Assembly (NCBI GenBank): GCA_018694455.1
Contig: JABHNP010000097.1
Coordinates: 1-5,034, forward strand
Direction of reading: 5' to 3'
Length of the DNA: 5,034 bases
Source of the DNA: Planctomycetaceae bacterium
GTDB lineage: Bacteria; Planctomycetota; Planctomycetia; Pirellulales; UBA1268
The position numbers and the translations under genes are program-made. The notes beneath the pieces were generated by a model that searched no databases, was not told where the DNA came from, and saw only the letters and a list, made by a program, of their open reading frames with translations. Shown here piece by piece: positions 1 to 5,034 of the stretch (positions within the stretch are counted from its first letter, which is position 1; each line of letters opens with the position of its first letter).

Positions 1-1
1 C

Positions 2-313
2 TTGCGTCGACCAAAAGGAATGTCTCCGCGTCGTTGGCTACAAGTTCTGGCTGACCAAATTAACATTCAACGAGGATCACCTCATTCCCAAAAAAAAGCC
101 AGCCACGCGGCAACTGAACCATTCCTACACAGGGTGGATTGTGACCTTTACGACCCCGCTAACAAGCAATTAACACAACAATCATTACAACCAATTTGCA
201 ATGCCGCACTGGCGGTATGGTCATGGAGCAACCTCGTGGCAATTGACCGACGCTCAGCACACACTACGAAACCAAATCCTTCATTCCAACAACCTCATCA
301 CGAACGAGTTTAA
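2..313 (+). CDS. 3' end of an unrecognised gene, cut by the window start
   Basis: An open frame runs from the left edge to a TAA at 311-313, giving about 103 residues. The TTG at position 2 is probably an internal codon and the true start lies outside the window. The translation begins with a basic stretch (RRPKGMSPRRW) and later contains VDCDLYDP and AALAVWSW. It has no membrane segment and no motif I can assign. The last 25 or so residues are rich in His, Pro, Gln and Asn and look like a disordered tail. The stop lies only 2 bases before the MoxR start, which suggests co-transcription. A competing open frame at 3-173 (about 56 codons) exists; I prefer this one because it is longer and ends exactly at the next gene. 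Function unknown. Confidence 0.42.
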   Translation: MRRPKGMSPRRWLQVLADQINIQRGSPHSQKKASHAATEPFLHRVDCDLYDPANKQLTQQSLQPICNAALAVWSWSNLVAIDRRSAHTTKPNPSFQQPHHERV

Positions 314-315
314 AA

Positions 316-1314
316 ATGAATGTCGCAACCAGCAAACCCTCTAGCACGCCGAGCACCTTATCGGTTGAGTCAAGCCTCGACAGTGGGTTGCAAAAAATTG
401 ATCAGATACGAACCCGTCTTGAAGACTCACTGAAGGGGAAACAAGATGTGATTCAGCAGGTCCTCGTCTGCGTGCTAGCGCGAGGCCACTTACTACTTGA
501 AGACAGACCGGGGCTCGGGAAAACCACACTTGCAAAGGCCTTGGCTGACTCCGTGGGAGGCCGTTTCAGCAGGCTCCAATGCACTCCTGATTTGCTCCCA
601 AGTGACATCACAGGATTTAACATTTTCAACGCTGATACGAAAAACTTTGAGTTTCGGCCTGGTCCTGTCTTCTCGGAGGTTCTGCTCGCTGATGAAATCA
701 ATCGGGCCACACCTCGAACACAAAGTGCCCTGCTAGAAGCGATGGCAGAACGCCAGGTCACAGTTGATGGAAAGCAGCACCCGCTTTCGAATGACTTTTT
801 TGTGATCGCAACTCAAAACCCTCACGAGCAACACGGCACCTACCCACTACCAGAAGCCCAGCTTGATCGTTTTACAATGAAATTATCTGTTGGCTATCCA
901 GCCCCAGATTATGAAGCAGCCATGCTAGCTGCCTCGGTTGCAACTAGATCAGTATCAACTGATTCAAATTCACCCGCTATCCTGACAGCTGGCGAACTTG
1001 AGCGCATTCAGGACACAGTCACGCAGGTACGCGTCGGCAACAACATCCAGCGTTACCTCGTTGCGCTCGCAACAGCCTCGCGAAATCACCCCGATATCGA
1101 CACGGGGCTCAGTCCTCGTGGACTTTTATTGTGGCAACGCGCGGCTCAGGCAACCGCATGTTTAGCGGGTCGCAGCTTTGTCACACCAGATGATGCCCAA
1201 CAAGTCGCTTTTCCAGTTTTAGCAGTACGTCTGGACGTTGAAACTGCAGATTCAAACAATCTCATCAGCCAACTCCTCGAATCTGTTGAAGTCCCGGCAG
1301 AACAGACGCAATAA
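316..1314 (+). CDS. MoxR-family AAA+ ATPase
   Basis: Complete 332-residue protein of normal length for the MoxR/RavA-like AAA+ ATPases. These are cytoplasmic, chaperone-like ATPases that typically act on VWA-domain partners in maturation or envelope-stress functions. The AAA+ elements appear in order: Walker A at about residues 63-71 (DRPGLGKTT, with Asp where many AAA+ proteins have the first Gly), Walker B at 122-127 (VLLADE), sensor 1 around Asn168 (ATQNP), an LDRF motif with Arg185 as likely arginine finger, and sensor 2 SPRG with Arg268. Residues 1-20 are Ser/Thr-rich and probably disordered. The start is the ATG 2 bases after the previous stop, with no convincing Shine-Dalgarno site. 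MoxR genes are usually followed by a DUF58 gene and VWA genes, but here a MerC-like gene comes next. The substrate therefore cannot be inferred from the right-hand side. Confidence 0.95.
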   Translation: MNVATSKPSSTPSTLSVESSLDSGLQKIDQIRTRLEDSLKGKQDVIQQVLVCVLARGHLLLEDRPGLGKTTLAKALADSVGGRFSRLQCTPDLLPSDITGFNIFNADTKNFEFRPGPVFSEVLLADEINRATPRTQSALLEAMAERQVTVDGKQHPLSNDFFVIATQNPHEQHGTYPLPEAQLDRFTMKLSVGYPAPDYEAAMLAASVATRSVSTDSNSPAILTAGELERIQDTVTQVRVGNNIQRYLVALATASRNHPDIDTGLSPRGLLLWQRAAQATACLAGRSFVTPDDAQQVAFPVLAVRLDVETADSNNLISQLLESVEVPAEQTQ

Positions 1315-1324
1315 ATCAGATATT

Positions 1325-1372
1325 TTGATATCATTAGTTCTCGTAAAACATTCATCCCCACATCCTTATAAA
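1325..1372 (+). promoter_or_regulatory. Possible promoter in the gap before the MerC-like gene
   Basis: The 70-base gap 1315-1384 is AT-rich and holds no gene. It contains a TATAAA at 1367-1372, about 12 bases before the next ATG, and a TTGATA at 1325-1330. The two are too far apart (36 bases) to be one standard sigma-70 promoter. If TATAAA is a -10 box, the transcript would have a leader of only a few bases, which fits the missing Shine-Dalgarno site before the ATG at 1385. A small dyad, GATAT at 1319-1323 and ATATC at 1328-1332 with a 4-base loop, could be an operator half-pair or chance. This is only a guess from base patterns. Confidence 0.2.
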
Positions 1373-1384
1373 CACAACAAAAAA

Positions 1385-1999
1385 ATGAGTCTCTCGCAGC
1401 AAAGTACAACCGAAACTTCTCTCAAAAATTCATGGCTGACATGGGCAGACTGGACTGGACTTGCTGCATCGATTGCTTGTGGCATCCATTGCGCCGCAAT
1501 GCCGCTACTCCTCACGTATCTACCGTCATTTGGGCTTAGCTGGCTGGCCCATGAGGGTTTCCATCAATGGATGACTCTTCTTTGCTTTATTTTCGCAGCG
1601 AGTGCGTTTATTCCTGGCTGGAGAAAACATAAGAGCTTAGTGCCAGCCTTCTCAGGACTCGTTGGTATTACACTTCTCTCTCTTAGTGCGTTTGTTTTCG
1701 GAGACGAGTGCTGTGCTGCGGCAACGGGGAGTCAACTGGTACAGAACGGTGCCTGTACCGATGCTGCCTGTACCGATGCTGCCTGCAGTGAGGGGAAAAC
1801 TGGTCAAGCCACGGGCATTAGGAAAAGTTTTCAATTTGCATCGTTTACGAACTGGCTGAGTCCACTTGGGGGTTTATTCCTGGTTATTGGGCACATTGCC
1901 AATCACCGCAAAAACTGTACGTGCAGTGGGGGGCATTGTTGTCTCGAAGGAGATCAAGCATTGCAGCACATAAACGACCTGAAGGATATTGATGGCTGA
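1385..1999 (+). CDS. MerC-like integral membrane protein, Cys/His-rich (putative metal handling)
   Basis: A 204-residue membrane protein. Residues 22-45 carry the MerC-family signature, DWTGLAASIACGIHC followed by a Pro-Leu-Leu stretch, with Cys32, His35 and Cys36 in the first membrane helix. Further hydrophobic segments lie at about 61-79, 84-106 and 157-173, giving the four helices expected of MerC, a mercury/metal uptake protein of the inner membrane. It is longer than typical MerC (about 140 residues) because of a polar loop at 107-150 with Cys109, 110, 124, 129 and 134. The C-terminal tail adds HIANHR (His170, His174) and CTCSGGHCC (Cys178, 180, 185, 186; His184). The frame stays open upstream into moxR, but the ATG at 1385 is the first plausible start outside it. 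The 3' end overlaps the permease gene by 8 bases. Association with a permease suggests metal delivery or sensing for export rather than a mer operon, since no merR, merA or merT is present. The metal is not known. Confidence 0.85.
   Translation: MSLSQQSTTETSLKNSWLTWADWTGLAASIACGIHCAAMPLLLTYLPSFGLSWLAHEGFHQWMTLLCFIFAASAFIPGWRKHKSLVPAFSGLVGITLLSLSAFVFGDECCAAATGSQLVQNGACTDAACTDAACSEGKTGQATGIRKSFQFASFTNWLSPLGGLFLVIGHIANHRKNCTCSGGHCCLEGDQALQHINDLKDIDG
1738..1759 (+). repeat. Small inverted repeat inside the MerC-like gene
   Basis: GGTACAG at 1738-1744 and CTGTACC at 1753-1759 are perfect 7-bp arms around an 8-base loop. The right arm lies in the first copy of the 15-bp tandem repeat, and the same CTGTACC recurs at 1768-1774, so two alternative hairpins are possible. 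It may simply reflect the repeat expansion. Confidence 0.5.
1751..1785 (+). repeat. 15-bp in-frame tandem repeat coding Ala-Cys-Thr-Asp-Ala
   Basis: The unit GCCTGTACCGATGCT occurs twice without a mismatch (1751-1765 and 1766-1780), followed by the first five bases of a third copy. It is in frame with the MerC-like gene and encodes ACTDA repeated at residues 123-132, placing Cys124, Cys129 and Cys134 at exact five-residue intervals. The identical DNA of the copies, including synonymous positions, points to a recent slippage duplication. Confidence 0.92.
1981..1986 (+). promoter_or_regulatory. Shine-Dalgarno site for the permease gene
   Basis: GAAGGA lies 5 bases before the ATG at 1992, inside the end of the MerC-like gene. 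It favours ATG 1992 over the in-frame TTG at 1989. With the 8-base overlap of the two genes it points to translational coupling. It is the clearest Shine-Dalgarno site in the window. Confidence 0.6.
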
Positions 2000-3566
2000 A
2001 CTCTTTTATGGAGCAATTCTCCGGATCATTCAGGCCGTCTTGCAAGGTGCACCTTTTATACTCTCAGGAATATGTATTACAGCACTTCTCGAGAGAATGA
2101 TTGGGGCCGTCGGCACCAAGCGGCTCTTTGGTTCAAATTCAGTTGTCTCACTTTTCCAGTCGTGGTGCATTGGAATGGCTCTGCCTGGTTGCTCTCTTGG
2201 TGTCATCCCAATTTGCCAGCAGCTACGCCTGAGTGGCATTGCGATCGGCACTATTTTCGCCTTTGCCTTATCCAGCCCACTCTTTGACCCACTGTCACTG
2301 CTCTACGGCCTGACCCTCTCAAAACCGTTCACTATTTTCGCATTCGCCGGCTGCTCATTAATCGTCGTTACGGTATCTGGTGCAATCTTTGACAAACTTT
2401 TTCCTGATACCGAACTCAATATTCCCCCTCCTCCAGAAAGTCCTGTAGGCATCCGAAGAATCGCATCCGTAGCTGTTGCTATGGGACGCATCACCGTTGG
2501 GCCAATGACTGCTTTTATTGGCATTGGGCTCCTCGGAGTTGGGCTCATGTCGATAGTTTTGCCCTATGGAATTCTTGGCGGAACAATGGCACATGACAAT
2601 CCATGGGCTCCTCTCACCATGACTGGTGTTGCGTTACCTGCATACGCAACACCGATGGTCGCCATGAGCCAACTTGGTTCAATGTTCCAACATGGAAACT
2701 CTGTGGGAGCTGCATTTATCCTGCTCTGCTTTGGTGCCGGCATGAACCTCGGCCTCCTTGCCTGGATGTGGTGGCACTACGGATGGAAAAAACTTGGCAT
2801 CTGGTTCGGGATCATGCTCCTAATCGTCATAGGCATCTCCTACGGCGTTGAAGGCCCTCTCTACCCAAAAGCAATTGAGGCATCAGACCATAGCCATGCA
2901 TTCGATCGGTACTGTTCACCCTATCGTTTTGGCACTGTGCCGACAGGGGGGTTTCCCGCGGATATTATTCGACGCATTAAACTGGAAACCCAGACTCATG
3001 AACTGTTTGGCATCGCTGCTCTCGGATTACTTGCTACTTGTGGTGGACTTTTACGATTTTTCGATCCGAATAAAAAACTAGATGACTGGCTCAATCAGGT
3101 GCCGGCCACCAAGGCGCCTCAGGGTCGATTCGATATCATTCTTCCAGCCCCCGTGATTGGTCTGTGCGGTCTCGCTGGAATCATTGTTGTAAGCGTAGCC
3201 GGATGTTTTGCGTACTATCCAGAACCGAAAGAAGCACTTGAAGAGTTGCGCGTGGCATCTATCGAATCCTCAACTGCAGCGCTCTCAGGAGACACTGAAC
3301 TCTGCCTTCACTGGATTCCAATGTGCGAGGGCTGGAATAAAAGACTTGTAGTCGGAATCTATCTACGAAAATGGGCAGTTCCTGATGACATTCTTGCACG
3401 TTCTAAAGAATATGAAGATGAACTAGAAGAGTTGGAGCACATGTTTCAACATCGGAGTTTTCCATCAGCGATACGCCGCCGAGCAGTTGCCGTTGACAAT
3501 GCTCGGCATGCATTGGCAGATGCCCTTTACCGAACGGGCTTGGTCGATCCTTCCGTATCTTTTTAA
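1992..3566 (+). CDS. ArsP/YraQ-type permease, SO_0444-like metal efflux transporter with extra C-terminal domain
   Basis: A 524-residue inner-membrane protein of the predicted permease family PF03773 (ArsP/YraQ); the pattern best fits the branch annotated as SO_0444-type Cu/Zn efflux transporters. The core has two related halves. The first carries LPGCSLGVIP (residues 64-73) and SSPLFDPLSLLYGLTLS (94-110). The second carries GVALPAYATPM (212-222) and CFGAGMNLGLL (246-256). Hydrophobic segments lie near 7-28, 52-75, 83-105, 111-133, 171-195, 206-226, 237-260, 266-286, 337-356 and 382-407. A loop at about 288-335 holds DHSHAFDRYCSP (His300, His302, Cys308), a possible metal site. Residues 408-524 form a soluble domain with CLHWIPMC (438-445) and an acidic helix EYEDELEELEH (473-483), which I do not recognise. 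The lysine-rich stretch before the last helix suggests this domain faces outwards. Coupling with the MerC-like gene supports a metal role; the exact ion is inference. Confidence 0.88.
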   Translation: MAELFYGAILRIIQAVLQGAPFILSGICITALLERMIGAVGTKRLFGSNSVVSLFQSWCIGMALPGCSLGVIPICQQLRLSGIAIGTIFAFALSSPLFDPLSLLYGLTLSKPFTIFAFAGCSLIVVTVSGAIFDKLFPDTELNIPPPPESPVGIRRIASVAVAMGRITVGPMTAFIGIGLLGVGLMSIVLPYGILGGTMAHDNPWAPLTMTGVALPAYATPMVAMSQLGSMFQHGNSVGAAFILLCFGAGMNLGLLAWMWWHYGWKKLGIWFGIMLLIVIGISYGVEGPLYPKAIEASDHSHAFDRYCSPYRFGTVPTGGFPADIIRRIKLETQTHELFGIAALGLLATCGGLLRFFDPNKKLDDWLNQVPATKAPQGRFDIILPAPVIGLCGLAGIIVVSVAGCFAYYPEPKEALEELRVASIESSTAALSGDTELCLHWIPMCEGWNKRLVVGIYLRKWAVPDDILARSKEYEDELEELEHMFQHRSFPSAIRRRAVAVDNARHALADALYRTGLVDPSVSF

Positions 3567-3581
3567 GTACGTTAAAAAGAT
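3557..3581. terminator. AT-rich inverted repeat between convergent genes, possible weak two-way terminator
   Basis: ATCTTTTTAA (3557-3566) and TTAAAAAGAT (3572-3581) are perfect 10-bp arms around a 5-base loop. The left arm ends with the permease stop codon, and the element sits in the 50-base gap between convergent genes, where a shared terminator would be expected. The stem is almost all A-T, so it is weaker than a standard Rho-independent terminator. The symmetry is certain; the function is not. Confidence 0.4.
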
Positions 3582-3616
3582 CCTCTTATGTGTTGCCAGA
3601 ATGCTGAGCAGCCGGA

Positions 3617-4129
3617 CTACTTCAACGGTCGTAGCCCCCGGCCGCTTCGATCTGTCTGAAACGCTGTCCAGACAGCCGAATCTTTCCGAAATAGGTTTGC
3701 AAGTTGCGTTGGGGTAATCTGTAACACCTCACCCGCTATCCGCATATCACCTTTACACGTCGCAAGATGATCAAACGCCTCAGCGACAAGCAATGCGTAC
3801 TCCTGATGATCACGCGATATTGCCAGCCTCCCTTTCTTGACTCGTCCTTGCCACCGTGGTGATCCGACGGTGCCGCGAACCACACGACATTCAATCGCAA
3901 GGTTCAGCCGCAGACGCAATAAGGCGACCCGTCTGTTTTCAGCCTGGCTTCGCCGTTCAGATGCCTCGGCTGTGATGCCAGTTGGCTCGTGCAGCAACAC
4001 AACAGCCGTTTCGACTTTATTGCGATGCTGACCACCCGGTCCGCCGCGACGCGTCCGTGTTTCCCGGCACGCCCGCAGGAGTTTCTCGTCATCAAGATCA
4101 ACTGGATGAGCCACAACACCACCCGGCAT
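3617..4129 (-). CDS. Stand-alone GGQ-domain peptide chain release factor-like protein
   Basis: A complete 170-residue cytoplasmic protein. Residues 29-38, GGPGGQHRNK, contain the GGQ tripeptide (Gly32, Gly33, Gln34) that places water at the peptidyl-tRNA ester bond in class I release factors and in ArfB (YaeJ). The following KVETAVVLLHEPTGI and a basic SERRSQAENRR segment (58-67) match the RF-1 domain fold. There is no codon-recognition domain and the length is near that of ArfB, so it probably releases peptides from stalled ribosomes or 50S complexes rather than reading stop codons. The C-terminal part (about 105-170) looks helical and ends GLRPLK, unlike the very basic tail of E. coli ArfB that enters the mRNA channel. 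Start is the ATG 8 bases after the xylA stop; no Shine-Dalgarno site is evident. The short spacing suggests co-transcription with xylA. Confidence 0.88.
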   Translation of the reverse strand: MPGGVVAHPVDLDDEKLLRACRETRTRRGGPGGQHRNKVETAVVLLHEPTGITAEASERRSQAENRRVALLRLRLNLAIECRVVRGTVGSPRWQGRVKKGRLAISRDHQEYALLVAEAFDHLATCKGDMRIAGEVLQITPTQLANLFRKDSAVWTAFQTDRSGRGLRPLK

Positions 4130-4137
4130 AAAAGAAT

Positions 4138-5034
4138 CTAGTGATTGTCGAGATAACGATTCACAATATTCTCAAGTAGTTCTTGACGACCACTCGTATT
4201 TGCAGCAGCTTCACCCTTCTCCAGCATAAGCTTCTCAAGTTCAGCGAAACTGCATTGACCGGCTTCGATCTTCTTTCCAAGATCACCATCCCAGCTCTTA
4301 TATCGTTCAGTTACTACGCTGGAAAGAGCACTTTCTTCACGAATGGCTGCGGCAACCCGTAACCCACGGGCAAAGGCGTCCATGCTTCCAATATGAGCAT
4401 AGAAAAGATCAACAGGCTCAAAGCTTTCACGACGCACCTTGGCATCGAAGTTTACACCTCCTGGACTGAGGCCATATTTCAACAAAGCCAGCATAATCTG
4501 GGTTGTCAGGTAGTAGTTTGTCGCAAACTGGTCGGTATCCCAACCAAGCAACAGATCACCTGTATTGGCGTCAATCGAACCAAGGAACCCCTGACTGCCA
4601 GCTGCTTCCAACTCGTGCAACATCTCATGACCCGCAAGTGTGGCATGGTTTGTCTCCAAGTTGAGCTTGAATGAGTCTGTCAGGTCATACGCTCGTAAGA
4701 AATTGACACAAGCAGCGACGTCTGAATCATACTGATGCTTTGTAGGCTCTTTTGGCTTTGGTTCAATGAGAAACTGTCCCGTAAAGCCAATCGATTTGGC
4801 ATGATCGACTGCCATGTGGAAAAATTGAGCCAGATGATCAAGCTCACGCTTCATATCCGTGTTGTACAAACACTGGTACCCTTCACGACCGCCCCAAAAC
4901 ACATAGTTCTCACCACCAAGTTCCTTCGTAACCTCAATGGCTTTTTTCACTTGGGCAGCAGCGTAGGCGTAGACTTCGATATTGCACGATGTCGCCGCAC
5001 CATGCATATACCGGGCATTACTAAAAAGATTTGC
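4138..5034 (-). CDS. xylA: Xylose isomerase, C-terminal 298 residues (5' end outside window)
   Basis: Interconverts D-xylose and D-xylulose, the entry step of bacterial xylose use; a cytoplasmic TIM-barrel enzyme with two divalent metal ions, normally about 440 residues for this class. The frame is open to the right edge, beginning ANLFSNARYMHGAATSC, so the Met at 5007 is internal and about 140 N-terminal residues, including the catalytic His region, are missing. Counting from the first visible residue, the metal ligands are present: Glu91 and Lys93 in IEPKPKEPTKHQYD, Glu127 and His130 in LETNHATLAGH, Asp155 in GSIDAN, Asp166 and Asp168 in LLLGWDTDQF, and Asp197 in GVNFDAKVRR. FWGGREGY (46-53) is also typical. 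The protein ends VNRYLDNH with a TAG stop at 4138-4140. The visible part is intact and should be functional. No xylulokinase or xylose regulator is visible in the window. Confidence 0.97.
   Translation of the reverse strand, partial: ANLFSNARYMHGAATSCNIEVYAYAAAQVKKAIEVTKELGGENYVFWGGREGYQCLYNTDMKRELDHLAQFFHMAVDHAKSIGFTGQFLIEPKPKEPTKHQYDSDVAACVNFLRAYDLTDSFKLNLETNHATLAGHEMLHELEAAGSQGFLGSIDANTGDLLLGWDTDQFATNYYLTTQIMLALLKYGLSPGGVNFDAKVRRESFEPVDLFYAHIGSMDAFARGLRVAAAIREESALSSVVTERYKSWDGDLGKKIEAGQCSFAELEKLMLEKGEAAANTSGRQELLENIVNRYLDNH

Noticed and set aside
3..173. Competing open frame of about 56 codons at the left edge
   Set aside because: It is shorter, ends 140 bases before the next gene and shows no recognisable motif. 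It cannot be excluded without upstream sequence.
1238..1384. N-terminal extension of the MerC-like frame starting at 1238
   Set aside because: It would overlap moxR by 77 bases, and the extra 49 residues look like out-of-frame coding plus AT-rich spacer. The ATG at 1385 starts just before the MerC signature.
1146..1409. Leftward open frame across the moxR end and the gap
   Set aside because: It is antisense to the conserved moxR C-terminus and has no protein-family character.
1385..1999. A mercury-resistance (mer) operon
   Set aside because: Only a MerC-like gene is present. No MerR, MerT, MerP or MerA is visible, and the partner is a different permease type.
3487..3717. Rightward open frame across the convergent junction
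   Set aside because: It overlaps the end of the permease and the end of the release-factor-like gene, both well supported, and shows no domain.
4393..4674. Rightward open frame inside xylA
   Set aside because: It lies wholly antisense to the conserved metal-binding part of xylose isomerase.
1..5034. CRISPR arrays, tRNA/rRNA genes, insertion sequences or attachment sites
   Set aside because: No regularly spaced repeats, cloverleaf-like sequence, transposase motifs or flanking terminal repeats were seen. The only direct repeat is the short in-frame one in the MerC-like gene.

Overview
The window looks like ordinary bacterial chromosome of about 50% GC. Protein style suggests Planctomycetota: the XylA variant, a stand-alone GGQ release-factor-like gene, a MoxR with an E-D-R-P-G-L-G-K-T P-loop, and few recognisable Shine-Dalgarno sites. 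This placement rests on recalled family resemblance, not on a search. No rRNA, tRNA, CRISPR array, insertion sequence or phage gene is visible.

Layout. The left part reads rightwards. First comes the 3' end of an unrecognised gene (stop at 313), which almost touches a complete MoxR-family AAA+ ATPase (316-1314). A 70-base AT-rich gap follows. Next is a two-gene membrane module: a MerC-like protein rich in cysteine and histidine (1385-1999), overlapping by 8 bases a large permease of the ArsP/YraQ-like SO_0444 metal-efflux type (1992-3566). The right part reads leftwards. Xylose isomerase xylA (4138 to the window edge, 5' end missing) is followed after 8 bases by a small release-factor-like protein with a GGQ motif (3617-4129). 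The two gene sets converge on a 50-base gap, and a 10-bp AT-rich inverted repeat sits at the permease stop codon.

How the genes work together. The MerC-like protein and the permease very probably form one translationally coupled unit handling a soft or transition metal. Both carry more Cys/His clusters than their core folds need, including a 15-bp tandem duplication that adds Cys-Thr-Asp-Ala-Ala units to the MerC-like loop. The permease also has a soluble C-terminal domain of about 115 residues that I do not recognise. The MoxR ATPase lacks its usual DUF58/VWA partner immediately downstream. The xylA and release-factor-like pair has no obvious functional link beyond close spacing. I see no clear new defence or mobile system; the most interesting part is the elaborated MerC-permease pair.
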